This document shows positions 35,044-44,773 of a stretch of 64,000 bases of DNA, piece by piece. The stretch is from Gammaproteobacteria bacterium (GTDB lineage Bacteria; Pseudomonadota; Gammaproteobacteria; Burkholderiales; Burkholderiaceae_B): the NCBI GenBank assembly GCA_030832095.1, contig JAURJT010000052.1:1-64000 (forward strand). Reading direction: 5' to 3'. Each line of letters opens with the position of its first letter. Within the stretch, counting starts at the first letter, position 1. The notes beneath the pieces were generated by a model. It saw only the letters and a program-made list of their open reading frames with translations. It did not search any database and was not told where the DNA came from. The translations under genes and the position numbers were made by a program.

Positions 35044-36030
35044 ATGATGTCAAATCGCATTCGTGTCACGTTGAGTACCTTGAGCTTCTTGGCGGCGCTG
35101 CTTAATTGGGGCCAGGCAAGAGCTAACGATTTTCCTAGTAAACCGATTCGTGTCATCGTTCCCTTTGCCGCGGGTGGTGCAAACGATTTAATTGCACGTG
35201 CTTTGCAGCGGCCGCTAGGAAAAGCGCTGGGTGGAACCGTGGTGGTTGAGAATCGTGCTGGCGGATCCACAAAGATTGGGACTCAAGCCTTACTGCGCGC
35301 CGAGCCTGATGGCCACACTTTGCTTTTGCTCGGCCACGTTGCGCTGATGAGCTACTACTATTCTGGAACCTACGATTCAAAGGTTTGGAATGAAATGACA
35401 GTTTTAGGGCAGACGGGACAGATGGCTTGGGGAATGCTTGAAGCGCGTGCTGATGCACCATTTCAAACTTGGCAAGAACTGATCGCGTTTGCCAAGAAAA
35501 ATCCAGGCAAACTCAGTGCAGGTGGGCCAGCGTTAGGTGGGATGATGAATTTGATTGTCATTGAAAGTGCCGCGAGTGCAGGAGTCGATATCACTTACAT
35601 CCCTTACGCTGGTGGTGGTCCGAGTGGTGCGGCGCTGCTAGGAGGTCATGTGCAATACCGCGTGGCGCAACCCCCTGAGGTTTATCCAAATGTGAAGGCA
35701 GGTTTAACCAGAGGTCTTGCTGTAGCGTTTCCGACTCGATTGCCTGAGATGCCTGATGTACCAACCTTAAAAGAGTTAGGCATTAAAGAGGACGTGCCTG
35801 TATTTGGTTTTGATTTTTGGGGGCCAGGTCAGATGCCCGCGGCGTTAGCGCAGAAAATATCAAAAGCGATTGAAGAGGCAATGAAAGACCCTGAATATAT
35901 TGAAATCGCCAAACGTTTGACGTATCAACCGATATTTACAGGGCCTGAAGCTCTTAAAGTCAGCATCCAGAACTTTGAGAGCAATGTTGGACCTAGATTA
36001 GAGAAGGCGTTTCCACGCAAGCCCAATTAG
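35044..36030 (+). CDS. Bug/TctC-family solute-binding protein
   Basis: A 328-aa Bug receptor. The signal ends about LNWGQARA and the mature part is NDFPSKPIRVIVPFAAGG with VVVENRAGGSTKIGTQAL. AAGGAG is 5 bases before the ATG. It is the last gene of the plus-strand run from 29694 or earlier, following the M28-like protein by 27 bases. Its stop overlaps the stop of the convergent M81 gene by 3 bases (36027-36030), so no room is left for a terminator between the two transcripts. Confidence 0.92.
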   Translation: MMSNRIRVTLSTLSFLAALLNWGQARANDFPSKPIRVIVPFAAGGANDLIARALQRPLGKALGGTVVVENRAGGSTKIGTQALLRAEPDGHTLLLLGHVALMSYYYSGTYDSKVWNEMTVLGQTGQMAWGMLEARADAPFQTWQELIAFAKKNPGKLSAGGPALGGMMNLIVIESAASAGVDITYIPYAGGGPSGAALLGGHVQYRVAQPPEVYPNVKAGLTRGLAVAFPTRLPEMPDVPTLKELGIKEDVPVFGFDFWGPGQMPAALAQKISKAIEEAMKDPEYIEIAKRLTYQPIFTGPEALKVSIQNFESNVGPRLEKAFPRKPN

Positions 36031-37538
36031 CCATTAGTGACACGCTGGGCAGAAAATACACCACCGAGTGGTTTAAGGCGTACCCTATTGCGCAGTTTCT
36101 TAAATGGATAGTCGGTCGGATCCGCTAAGTAGTAGCCCGGAGCGAGCACGACGATGATGTGCTCAGCCAGCGGCTCAAACTCAGCGCGATAATGGCACGT
36201 ACTTTTGAGCACCAGGATTTTTTGTTCGGCTGGCTCAATACCGAGATGTCTGAAAGGTGCTTGGTCAAGTGCCTGAAAGCGTTTGCTAGTCACTACGATG
36301 CGAATGCCGTCCACACGCAGTAGCGCCATCGGACCGACATCAATCTCCCGACCGCCGGATACAGCACCGTCGGTTTTCATTTTTCCATTGCCTAACTTAT
36401 CAACGCTAAAGGTCGCTTCAAACGGTGTCACGCCAACCGGCCCTGAGCGGCCGCCAAGCTTCAACGTCACTTTGGAACCTTCTCCTGCCGCGTGGGCCGC
36501 CGCCGCTGCTTGTGCATCACACATAAAACCCAACACGACCCCTTGCGCTTGAGCAGCCACTAACGCCATGAGCACGCCGGTCGAGTCGGCCGAGCCACCA
36601 CAACCAGGGTTGTCTTGCGTGTCTGCGATGACGACGGCTCGGGAAGCACTGCTAGCCAGGTGTATCGCTAGTTCGACACCTTCTTCAGGGCTCACCATTT
36701 TCTCAGCAAAGTTTTTTTCTTGGGCCAGAATCTCAGCCATCATGTCGTCGGCAGCTTGATCAGCGACTTCTTGACTCCAGGCATGGGCGATCACTGAAGG
36801 GCCGCACCAGTAAAGATCTGAGGGAGGGAAACCCGCTAAGTAAGAGAGATTAATGAGGTCTCCGTCAACCACCTTTGAGCGCGCAGTGACCCCTTTAGAG
36901 GGCTCGACCATTGTGCATTGACCATTTAACGGGATCAAAAAAGGTGCTTTACGCAAAGCACGGCCGGTTGGTTGACCGCGTTTTAGGATGGCGTTGAGTG
37001 CTTGCGCTGCATATTGGCCGGTTTCAGCACGATCAATATGTGGATAGGTCCGATAGGCTGCAATTGCATCTGTGAGCTCAACCATTTGCGGGGTGACGTT
37101 GGCATGGTAATCAAGGCTAATGACGATTGGTATGTTTGGCCCTACGCAAGCACGCACCCGCCTGAGAACTTCGCCTTCGCCATCCTCAAAATCTTCGGTC
37201 ACCATTGCGCCATGTAGATCAAGATAGATGGCATCGACAGGCATGGCAGCCGAAAGAGCACCAATTAAACTGCCGGTGATTCGCTCAAACGCGTCACGCG
37301 TAACCAAACCACCCGCACCGCCGCTGGTCCAAAGTAACGGCATTAACTCATGAGTCTGACGCATATCTTTGATAAAGCCAGTCAGTGCAAAACTACTGCT
37401 GCTTAGCCAAACCATGACATCATCGCCGAAGACGAGCGGCGGACGATCACGGTGCGATTGGAAATATGCGAAATCCGTTTTCGGTTCGACAAAACAATTT
37501 GTTTCGTGCTGAAAACCACCGATTGCAATGCGTGCCAT
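36027..37538 (-). CDS. M81-family (MlrC-like) metallopeptidase
   Basis: A 503-aa protein of the MlrC/DUF1485 family. It starts ARIAIGGFQHETNCF, containing the typical HETN metal motif near residues 11-14, and has YLDLHGAMV near 107-115 with another His and Asp. MlrC degrades linearised microcystin, but most relatives in this order are of unknown function. It is the last gene of the long minus-strand operon and lies 72 bases after the ene-reductase. It may hydrolyse an amide or ester before or after uptake. No signal peptide is visible, so it acts in the cytoplasm. Confidence 0.87.
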   Translation of the reverse strand: MARIAIGGFQHETNCFVEPKTDFAYFQSHRDRPPLVFGDDVMVWLSSSSFALTGFIKDMRQTHELMPLLWTSGGAGGLVTRDAFERITGSLIGALSAAMPVDAIYLDLHGAMVTEDFEDGEGEVLRRVRACVGPNIPIVISLDYHANVTPQMVELTDAIAAYRTYPHIDRAETGQYAAQALNAILKRGQPTGRALRKAPFLIPLNGQCTMVEPSKGVTARSKVVDGDLINLSYLAGFPPSDLYWCGPSVIAHAWSQEVADQAADDMMAEILAQEKNFAEKMVSPEEGVELAIHLASSASRAVVIADTQDNPGCGGSADSTGVLMALVAAQAQGVVLGFMCDAQAAAAAHAAGEGSKVTLKLGGRSGPVGVTPFEATFSVDKLGNGKMKTDGAVSGGREIDVGPMALLRVDGIRIVVTSKRFQALDQAPFRHLGIEPAEQKILVLKSTCHYRAEFEPLAEHIIVVLAPGYYLADPTDYPFKKLRNRVRLKPLGGVFSAQRVTNG

Positions 37539-37610
37539 ATTAGACCTTTATGTCAACGTGCCGCGTCGAGCTGACTCAGAACAAACAGGTTTGTTGCGAT
37601 GCCATTCGCA

Positions 37611-38687
37611 TCAATCAACAAAAAACCCTGGCCGTACCCGCAACCGATTGATAAACACAGGTTGTAAACCCACGCTTGACAAATGCTCTGGTGTCGTTGG
37701 TAAGCGTTTGGGTTGCCAAGCTGGGTCTACGATATCTTTTGGCCAATTAGGATTCAAAATTGCCGAGCGACCTAAGGCAATGACATCGGCGCCAAGATCC
37801 AATACTTTTTGAGCATCGTTGCGATCCCAGATATGTCCTGCGGCAAATATTGGCAGGTCGGCAGGTATCACGCGCTTAAAAATATCGAGTGGGTGCTCAG
37901 AGGGTCGTTTGATCGACGGTTTAAAGGCGTCCCACAAAGACATATGTAAAAAATCAATACCATCATCGGCGAGCCACTTCGCAAGTTGTAGGCTTTCGTC
38001 CAAATCAATGCCGCGCGCGTTGCCGCCGTCTTCAGGTGAAATCCTAACGCCCACAACAAACTCTTTTGGTACGCGAGCGCGCACTGCTTGCATTGTTCTT
38101 CGTAAGAGTCGTGCACGATTTTCGTACGAGCCACCCCATTGATCGGTACGGCTATTTTCGCTAGAACTTAAAAACTGCGTAAACAGATAGCCATGCGCCC
38201 CATGAATTTCAATGCCGTCCATCTTGGCTGCATGCGCACGCACAGCCGCTTGCGCAAAATCTTCGATGACCTGCTCAAGCTCGTGCTCAGTTGCAGCACG
38301 CGCGCCGGTCGGGCCGCCGTCATTGGCGCTAATCGGTTGCCCTCCACAGACCGTTTGATCGGCTCGCAAGCCACCGTGAAAAATTTGCATCAAGGCAAGG
38401 CTCTTGCGTTGATGCATCTCATGTGCAAGGCGCGTCAAGCCGGGTAATTGGGCATCATCAGAAATTCCAAGCGCACCAGGCCAGCCTTGACCTAGCTTTG
38501 AAACGTGTGCTGCGCACGACGTGATGATTCCAAAGCCACCTTCGGCCCGAAGGTTTAACCACTGCAACTCTTCATTGCTAAGCGTGCCGTCAGCGTGGCT
38601 CTGTGAGTTGGTCAGTGCGGCGAGCGCTAATCGGTTTGGCGCCCAAACACCATTACGAAAACGAACAGGTTCGAGGATGTTTTTCAT
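37611..38687 (-). CDS. Old-yellow-enzyme-family NADH:flavin oxidoreductase
   Basis: A 358-aa FMN-dependent ene-reductase of the OYE family. EIHGAHGYLFTQFLS carries the substrate-binding His, and TDQWGGSYENRARLL is the FMN loop. It is single-domain and 30 residues shorter than the homologue at 30795. Its ATG overlaps the TctA stop as ATGA, so it is translationally coupled to the transporter. That supports a role on the imported compound, for example reduction of an unsaturated acid or acyl-CoA. Confidence 0.88.
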   Translation of the reverse strand: MKNILEPVRFRNGVWAPNRLALAALTNSQSHADGTLSNEELQWLNLRAEGGFGIITSCAAHVSKLGQGWPGALGISDDAQLPGLTRLAHEMHQRKSLALMQIFHGGLRADQTVCGGQPISANDGGPTGARAATEHELEQVIEDFAQAAVRAHAAKMDGIEIHGAHGYLFTQFLSSSENSRTDQWGGSYENRARLLRRTMQAVRARVPKEFVVGVRISPEDGGNARGIDLDESLQLAKWLADDGIDFLHMSLWDAFKPSIKRPSEHPLDIFKRVIPADLPIFAAGHIWDRNDAQKVLDLGADVIALGRSAILNPNWPKDIVDPAWQPKRLPTTPEHLSSVGLQPVFINRLRVRPGFFVD

Positions 38688-40210
38688 TCAGAGCTCTCTG
38701 GAATAATTTTTTTGACTTTGATGCCTAGCATTCGAGCTGCTAGTTCGCGCAGCGGCTCAAGCATGAGGACGACGATCACTAAGATCCAAATGACAATCGC
38801 GATTGGGCTGGTATAGAAGACTGAGACTTCGCCCAAGCTCATAAAGAGCCCTTCGCGCATATGCTTCTCGATCAAAGGCCCCAATACTAGGCCGACCACC
38901 ATCGGTGCGAGTTGAAACTCAAGCTTGCGCAGCGTGTAGCCGATGAGAGCTACGACCAGTAACATGCCCACGTCAAGCATACTGTTGCGTACGCTATAAC
39001 AGCCTATCGCAGCCATCATCAAAATAATCGGTAAGAAAATGTGGTTTGGCACACGCAGCAAACTCACCCACACGCTGACCAAGGGCACATTTAAAATGAC
39101 GAGCATCACATTACCCACAAGCATCGAAGCGATCACACCCCAAAACACTTGAGGGTGAGCCGTCATCATCATCGGGCCGGGTTGTACGCCGTGCACCATC
39201 ATGGCGGCAAGCATCAAGGCAGTGACCGAACCAAACGGAATCCCGAGGGCCAGTAATGGCACCATCGACGAGGTAGCCGCTGCGTTATTGGCAGTCTCAG
39301 GTCCAGCCACACCTTCGATCGCGCCTTCGCCAAGCTCGTGTTTGTATTTTGAAACACTTTTCTCAAGTCGATACGCGGCAAAGCTGGCCAGTGTGGCAGA
39401 AGGTCCAGGAAGTAAGCCAAAGATAAATCCCAAAATGGTGCCTCGTCCAAACGGCGCGACTGAACGACGCCATTCTTGCTTCGAGGGAAACATCTCACGC
39501 AGTTTCACCGGTAAGGGTTTGACCTGTTTTTGTAGGGTCTCGACCACACTCATGATTTCGGCAATACCGTAGAGCCCCACGACCAAGGCGACCAACTCAA
39601 CGCCGAGTGTTAAATCAGCGATGCCAAAGGTAAAGCGATCTTGACCCGTCACCGCCTCTTGCCCAACGGTGCTAAGCATCAGACCAATCGCCATCGGAAA
39701 AATGCCGGCGGCGAGTGAGCCACCTGAGATTCTTGAAAATAGCAGCAACCCACCTGCGGTGAGCGCAAAAAATTCTGCCGGCCCAAACAATAGGCCGACC
39801 TCAGCTAAGGCCGGTGCAAACAGCATCACGCCTATCACCGAGATAACGCCACCAACGAACGACCCAGCTGCCACAATCGTTAACACGGCGCCAGCTCGGC
39901 CTTTTTTGGTGAGCTTGTACCCATCAAGGCAGGTGATGACAGAGGCAGATTCACCAGGCATGTTGACGAGAATAGCGGTGGTCGAACCACCATACATTGC
40001 GCCATAAAACATTCCGGCCATCATGATCAGACCGCTCGTTGGATCGAGCGAATAGCTCAACGGCAAAATCATGGCAATACCGGCGGTCGGTCCTAACCCG
40101 GGCAAGACGCCAATTAAGGTCCCTGCCAGTGCGCCGACTAAGGCGGCCAGCAAATTGTTGAAGGTAAACGCGACACTCAGGCCGTAAAGAATTCCGTCAA
40201 GTGCGTCCAT
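38684..40210 (-). CDS. tctA: Tripartite tricarboxylate transporter large permease TctA
   Basis: A 508-aa polytopic inner-membrane protein of the TctA family, with about 10-12 hydrophobic segments. It has the conserved GVLPGLGPTAGIAMILPLSY near the N-terminus and GGSTTAILVNMPGE. Together with TctB (19 bases upstream) and TctC (11 bases further) it forms a complete cation-driven carboxylate importer. Neighbours in the same operon are CoA-transferases and hydratases, pointing to import of an acid that is activated to a CoA thioester. Confidence 0.93.
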   Translation of the reverse strand: MDALDGILYGLSVAFTFNNLLAALVGALAGTLIGVLPGLGPTAGIAMILPLSYSLDPTSGLIMMAGMFYGAMYGGSTTAILVNMPGESASVITCLDGYKLTKKGRAGAVLTIVAAGSFVGGVISVIGVMLFAPALAEVGLLFGPAEFFALTAGGLLLFSRISGGSLAAGIFPMAIGLMLSTVGQEAVTGQDRFTFGIADLTLGVELVALVVGLYGIAEIMSVVETLQKQVKPLPVKLREMFPSKQEWRRSVAPFGRGTILGFIFGLLPGPSATLASFAAYRLEKSVSKYKHELGEGAIEGVAGPETANNAAATSSMVPLLALGIPFGSVTALMLAAMMVHGVQPGPMMMTAHPQVFWGVIASMLVGNVMLVILNVPLVSVWVSLLRVPNHIFLPIILMMAAIGCYSVRNSMLDVGMLLVVALIGYTLRKLEFQLAPMVVGLVLGPLIEKHMREGLFMSLGEVSVFYTSPIAIVIWILVIVVLMLEPLRELAARMLGIKVKKIIPESSE

Positions 40211-40229
40211 GGCAGGCGTGACCTATTTT

Positions 40230-40703
40230 TTAAAATGTGATTGCAAAAGTGGGCATTGGAACTTTTAGCAAATAGATAAAGCAAACATAGATCACGCCGG
40301 TCATGAGTGCTGCGTAAGCGGCGCAGCGTAGCAGCGGCAAGGTCGACAGTAAACGGATCAAAAGCGTCGCAAAGGCCCAGCTGCTAAGTGAATAGCCCAA
40401 CCAAGGCATTGTTGTGAAGTAAAGCGCGAGTAAAGCAATGAGTTTAAATAATCTTAGGCGATCTTGCCCAACGGGTATATCAATGCCTTCGGTGCGTGCC
40501 GCTTTCCAGCCTTCCCAAATGGTCGCCACACTGGCAAAGCCCAGAATTCCTCCGACGAGCACGGGAAACAATCCTGCGCCGGGCGCGTCCATCTCACCGA
40601 ATGGCAACCGACTAGCCAGCGCAAGGTAACAGGCTGAAAGCAAAAGACCCAAGCCGCCAGTTGACAGGTAGGCGGTACGCTTTGAAATCGAGAGACTCGT
40701 CAT
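40230..40703 (-). CDS. tctB: Tripartite tricarboxylate transporter small subunit TctB
   Basis: A 157-aa membrane protein with four hydrophobic segments, the TctB pattern; FGEMDAPGAGLFPVLVGGILG is the usual first loop. It is weakly conserved in general, so the identity also rests on its place between tctC and tctA. No clear Shine-Dalgarno is seen, so it probably depends on coupling with tctC, whose stop is 11 bases upstream. Confidence 0.88.
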   Translation of the reverse strand: MTSLSISKRTAYLSTGGLGLLLSACYLALASRLPFGEMDAPGAGLFPVLVGGILGFASVATIWEGWKAARTEGIDIPVGQDRLRLFKLIALLALYFTTMPWLGYSLSSWAFATLLIRLLSTLPLLRCAAYAALMTGVIYVCFIYLLKVPMPTFAITF

Positions 40704-40714
40704 ATTGAGCGGGC

Positions 40715-41704
40715 TTAAGATTTTTGATCGAGCAATTTCAACAGCTCGGTAAAGGTTTCAGTATCTCGAATGATCTCTGCACTAAGCTCTGCTGGGCTTT
40801 TGGGGTCGAGCGCATAACCTTCTTTGGCAAAGGTCGCATATTCAGGGCTGCTGATGACTTGCGTAGAGGCGCTGACTAGTTTGTCGAGTACCTCTTTAGG
40901 CAAGCCTTTGGGCGCCATGACATAAAACTGGGCAGATAAGGTTGTCTTGTAGCCCGCATCAATTGTTGAAACGGCCTCTGGTACAGGATCGTAAACGCCT
41001 TTTTTAAACACGGCTAAGACCCGTACTTTGCCTGCTTGAACCTGACCCGGGATGCCCACTGCTCCGGTAAAAAGCGTGGCTTCCACCCGATTACCCAAGA
41101 GCGCTAATAAGGCCTCACCACTACCACCGGTAAAGGGGATCGTACGCAGTTTCAGATCACTGTTTTTGTTGAATTCTTGAGCGACCAAATCAGGTACGGT
41201 GCGCAGGCCCGAGACTGAAGCGCGCACTTTGTTTGGATTCTTTCTGACATGCGCCAGAAATTCTTCAAAAGTCTTCCAAGGGGCATCCGCACGTACGACG
41301 AGGATCACAGGCATTTCACCAAGCTTGGCGATCGGTTGGTAAGCGTCGGGGGTTTTGAACGTCAGGCTTTGATTAACCAGAGGTTGGTAGGCCAAAATAC
41401 TATTCGTCCCTAAGCCAATGGTGTAACCGTCTGGCTTGGCTCGTGCGATGATGCCAAAGCCAATCGTACCCGAGCCACCCGGTTTATTTTCGACATTGAC
41501 TTCGACGCCTAAAATTTTTTCAAGCTGAGTTGCAAATTGCCTTGAAATAGGATCGGTTGAACCGGCTGGCCCATACGGAACGACAAAGGTGATGGGGCGG
41601 TTAGGATAAGACTGCGCGACAGTGTTGAGGGGTAACGCGCACACTGCAGCAGTGAGTATGAAGCGTACAAGCCCAGCAAAAGCGGAGCAAAAATATGGTC
41701 GCAT
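40715..41704 (-). CDS. tctC: Tripartite tricarboxylate transporter receptor TctC
   Basis: A 329-aa Bug/TctC receptor from the ATG at 41704, chosen because AAAGGAG lies 5 bases before it (an upstream ATG at 41728 overlaps the CoA-transferase gene). Signal peptide ending NTVAQ; mature start SYPNRPITFVVPYGPAG; loop VNVENKPGGSGTIGFG. It is one of only two Bug genes in the window next to TctA and TctB, so it is the cognate receptor of that pair. Confidence 0.93.
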   Translation of the reverse strand: MRPYFCSAFAGLVRFILTAAVCALPLNTVAQSYPNRPITFVVPYGPAGSTDPISRQFATQLEKILGVEVNVENKPGGSGTIGFGIIARAKPDGYTIGLGTNSILAYQPLVNQSLTFKTPDAYQPIAKLGEMPVILVVRADAPWKTFEEFLAHVRKNPNKVRASVSGLRTVPDLVAQEFNKNSDLKLRTIPFTGGSGEALLALLGNRVEATLFTGAVGIPGQVQAGKVRVLAVFKKGVYDPVPEAVSTIDAGYKTTLSAQFYVMAPKGLPKEVLDKLVSASTQVISSPEYATFAKEGYALDPKSPAELSAEIIRDTETFTELLKLLDQKS

Positions 41705-41714
41705 AGCAACTCCT

Positions 41715-43070
41715 TTAACGGTCAACACCCATAATGCTGCGATAGTCTTTGTCTACTGCTGAAAGCGTACCCAAGCGCAACATCATGTCAGTATCCATCG
41801 TGCCCGAGATGCCTGGATTGGTTGGCAGGTCGCACACCACTTTGTTGGCCTTGATCTCGGCAATCTGCTCTGGCGTCATCCCCAGAACTTCGCGCAAGAT
41901 AGCATCGTTATCTTCGCCAAAGCGTGGCCCTGACTTTTTAATATGCGCGTCGCGAAAGCGTAGTTTGTACGGACGCCCAATAATTGGACGCGGGCCAATC
42001 GGAGCGGGGTGTTCGACGCGCTCATAAAAGCCACGGTGCTGTAAGTGTTCGTTAATGAATAAGTCTTTACTGTTTAGGACTGGGCCGCTTGCAATATCTT
42101 GTGCTTGTAGCATGCGCGTTAACTCAGTGACCTCTAGAGGCGCAGTCCAAGCCGACACCAACGTATTGACCTCGACGCGGTGCTCACGGCGAGCTGCAGC
42201 AGTCGCGTACCGCTTATCTTGCGCCAGGGCAGGTTGACCCATCAACACTGCGAGCTTTGCCCACCGTTCATCTGAGTCAACGGTAAGCGCAATCCATTGA
42301 TCGTTACCACTGGCACGATATAAATTGCTTGGCACATGCTCAAGGTCTTCATTACCGATGCGAGGTCGGTCAGTGCCGTCGAGTTGCTTTTGAATCAAGG
42401 CTTCTGGGATGAGCGAAAGTCCGAGTTGATACATGCCGCAGTCGATCCACTGACCTTGTCCAGTCTTGCGCATGTGTACGATCGCCGCCCATAGCGCGTT
42501 CATGCCTGCCCAGCAGGCGATAAAGTCTGGATAAGATTGGCCAACTTTCCAGGGCTTGTCGCCCTCGTAGCCGGTGTAGAAGGTCACACCCATCGTGGCT
42601 TCAAGCGTGGTGCCTTGACTTGGAAACGCCGACCAAGGCCCGCTTGAACCATAGCCGGTGTTCGACAACATAATGAGCGAAGGCTTAATCTTTTTGAGCT
42701 CGTCGTAATTCAGGCCCCACTTGCGCATGACCCGCGGCGTGTAGTTCTCAAGAACGATATCGCTTTTTCGAACTAAATCGCGAAAGATCTCTTGGCCTTT
42801 TTCCTGGCCTAAATCAAGGGCCAGAGACCGTTTGCCACGGTTCACAACATAAAAAATACCCGAACGATTCCAGGGATCTTGCGCAGGATCATTATCGAGA
42901 TAGGGGCCAAAGGCTCGACCACGCGTCTGATCTAGTTTGTGTGGCGCTTCAATCTTGATGACCTCGGCACCTAAGTCACTTAAGAGCCCGGCCATATACG
43001 GCACGGCAAAGACGTACGACAAATCCAAGACGCGAACGCCCTCAAGAGGTAGTTTCTTTTTCTTTTCCAT
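41715..43070 (-). CDS. Family III CoA-transferase, probably non-catalytic subunit
   Basis: A 451-aa CaiB/BaiF-type protein. The CoA-binding N-terminus is intact (GVRVLDLSYVFAVPYMAGLL, VIKIEAPHKLD, NRGKRSLALDL). At the place of the catalytic Asp the sequence is QGTTLEATMG, with Gly153 instead of Asp. Its neighbour at 43073 keeps the Asp. Heteromeric family III CoA-transferases with two related subunits are known (benzylsuccinate CoA-transferase BbsEF is an example), so a heteromer is likely. Its start is two bases after the stop of that neighbour. Confidence 0.87.
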   Translation of the reverse strand: MEKKKKLPLEGVRVLDLSYVFAVPYMAGLLSDLGAEVIKIEAPHKLDQTRGRAFGPYLDNDPAQDPWNRSGIFYVVNRGKRSLALDLGQEKGQEIFRDLVRKSDIVLENYTPRVMRKWGLNYDELKKIKPSLIMLSNTGYGSSGPWSAFPSQGTTLEATMGVTFYTGYEGDKPWKVGQSYPDFIACWAGMNALWAAIVHMRKTGQGQWIDCGMYQLGLSLIPEALIQKQLDGTDRPRIGNEDLEHVPSNLYRASGNDQWIALTVDSDERWAKLAVLMGQPALAQDKRYATAAARREHRVEVNTLVSAWTAPLEVTELTRMLQAQDIASGPVLNSKDLFINEHLQHRGFYERVEHPAPIGPRPIIGRPYKLRFRDAHIKKSGPRFGEDNDAILREVLGMTPEQIAEIKANKVVCDLPTNPGISGTMDTDMMLRLGTLSAVDKDYRSIMGVDR

Positions 43071-43072
43071 GA

Positions 43073-44278
43073 TCAGTGTCCCGTCACTTTCGCAACACCA
43101 AGGCGGGCGAGCTCGTCGCTGCTTAAGCCAAGCTGCGTGACCAGAATTTCATGACGATGCTCATCTAGCATGGGCGAGCGACGACGCACCTTTGTTGGGG
43201 TGACAGATAGCTTAGTCAGTTCTGCCGGAAACTGTAAGTGCGTGTTCGTCGCAGGATGTGCAACTTCAGCGAACGCTTGGCGTTCATTGAGATGCTCGCA
43301 GTTCAGTAGATCGTCTGCGCTTTGCACCATACCGATTAAGAGTCTTTTGGTTGCACCCGCGAGAAATACGTCTTTGGCGTCACGATCTTGTACGCACTCT
43401 TCAAGTAACGCGCGCACTTCGGGCACACGCTTTTCGCGTTGTGGCGGGCTTGCGAATTTCGCTTCACGAAACTCAGGACGACCAAACAAATCGGCCAGTG
43501 TTTCGAAGGGCGCGCCACCACCAGTTTGAAACGCCAGAAAACCTTTGCGTGCTGCAATCGGTTCGCCTGCGAAGGGGTCTTGCACAACAGCGCGCCGGCC
43601 TTGTACAGCACCTAAAAAGCCGTAGTACGACTGATTCAAAACCAACTCAGAGGCGAGGCACTCATGAATCGATACGTCAACGTGTTCACCAAACTGATCG
43701 GCTTGTGCAGCAGCATACGCCATGGTTGACGCGTAGGCGCCGGTTAAGCCGGCACAGTAAAAGGATTGCGATAAGCCATGCTTGAGTGGTTCGCGATCGA
43801 CTTGACCGCTGATCGCCATGATCCCGCTCATTGCTTGCAGGGTGAGATCGCTAGCGCGGTAATGCGCATACGGACCGGTTTGACCAAAATTCGTGATTGA
43901 GGTGACGACAAGTGTCGGGTTCCACTCAAGCAATTGATCAACGCTATAGCCCCAGCTCTCAAGCCTGCCTGGCCGAAAGCTTTCGATCACAATATCGCTG
44001 TTCTCTATGAGTTTGCGCAGCACGGGTCGGCTCGAGGCCAAGCGCAAGTCGAGCGCTACGCTGCGTTTGTTCCAATTCAAATATTGAAACAACAGACTCT
44101 GCTCGCCGGCTGCGGCATCGGTTTTCAATGGCGCAAGATAGCGCGCAAAGTCACCCTTGCCCGGCTGTTCGACTTTAATAACGTCTGCACCGTAGTCGCC
44201 TAGTAGCCGAGCCGCAAAGGGCCCGGCGATACCGTGACTCAGATCCAGAACGCGTACGCCCTGTAACGCAGATTGCAT
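43073..44278 (-). CDS. Family III CoA-transferase, catalytic subunit
   Basis: A 401-aa CaiB/BaiF-type CoA-transferase. Gene start at 44278, 11 bases after the hydratase subunit gene. N-terminal GVRVLDLSHGIAGPFAARLL and VIKVEQPGKGD bind CoA, and the catalytic Asp144 is in ASDLTLQAMSG. It probably pairs with the adjacent Asp-less protein. The position between a hydratase and the TctC receptor suggests that it activates the imported acid, with succinyl-CoA or another acyl-CoA as donor (inferred). Confidence 0.9.
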   Translation of the reverse strand: MQSALQGVRVLDLSHGIAGPFAARLLGDYGADVIKVEQPGKGDFARYLAPLKTDAAAGEQSLLFQYLNWNKRSVALDLRLASSRPVLRKLIENSDIVIESFRPGRLESWGYSVDQLLEWNPTLVVTSITNFGQTGPYAHYRASDLTLQAMSGIMAISGQVDREPLKHGLSQSFYCAGLTGAYASTMAYAAAQADQFGEHVDVSIHECLASELVLNQSYYGFLGAVQGRRAVVQDPFAGEPIAARKGFLAFQTGGGAPFETLADLFGRPEFREAKFASPPQREKRVPEVRALLEECVQDRDAKDVFLAGATKRLLIGMVQSADDLLNCEHLNERQAFAEVAHPATNTHLQFPAELTKLSVTPTKVRRRSPMLDEHRHEILVTQLGLSSDELARLGVAKVTGH

Positions 44279-44289
44279 GCTGACTCGAC

Positions 44290-44772
44290 TTAGGCTGCAG
44301 GTGGAACAAAGGGGTAAGGTACAGGCTTGCCATTTTTATAAGGCAGCGCAACCGTAGCCGTACCAGGTGTGGACTCTTTGCCGGCATCGTTCAGGATGCC
44401 AAGCTCGATATCAATTAAGCCGTATCCTGGGCCCTCACGTTTACCTGTGACGCGGCCCCAAACTCGAACAGTTTCTTCGACAATATTCATCGCGCGAAAC
44501 TGAAAGCTGGCTTTCCAGGCCCAGCCATTTGGCCCTGCCCAATCAGCAAGCATCTGCATGACGAATTGTTGCTTGAGCGAACCGTTAATGAGCAAGCCCG
44601 GTAATTTGTCGTGTTCCATGGCAAAGGGCTTGTCGTAATGAATTTTGTGCCAGTTTTCCATGGCAGCAGACCAACGCATCAGGTGTGCCGTTGTGAGAGG
44701 GCCCTTTTCAAGCCCGGGGATGTCAGAGCCAATCGCGACATCTTCAAAATTAGGAGTCGTTCCGAGTGCCAT
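44290..44772 (-). CDS. MaoC-like enoyl-CoA hydratase subunit, catalytic half
   Basis: A 160-aa hot-dog protein of the MaoC type. The hydratase motif is HKIHYDKPFA (His45), followed by LPGLLINGSL; the usual preceding Asp is replaced by Glu or Asn. It starts two bases after the companion gene at 44774, with GGAG upstream. The two proteins correspond to the halves of double hot-dog hydratases and resemble the split MaoC pair in mycobacterial steroid side-chain degradation. The expected reaction is hydration of an enoyl-CoA. Confidence 0.85.
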   Translation of the reverse strand: MALGTTPNFEDVAIGSDIPGLEKGPLTTAHLMRWSAAMENWHKIHYDKPFAMEHDKLPGLLINGSLKQQFVMQMLADWAGPNGWAWKASFQFRAMNIVEETVRVWGRVTGKREGPGYGLIDIELGILNDAGKESTPGTATVALPYKNGKPVPYPFVPPAA

Positions 44773-44773
44773 A

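Noticed and set aside
43351-43785. 144-codon plus-strand frame opposite the CoA-transferase
   Set aside because: It is antisense shadow of a conserved enzyme; its Arg/His-rich composition is typical of such shadows.
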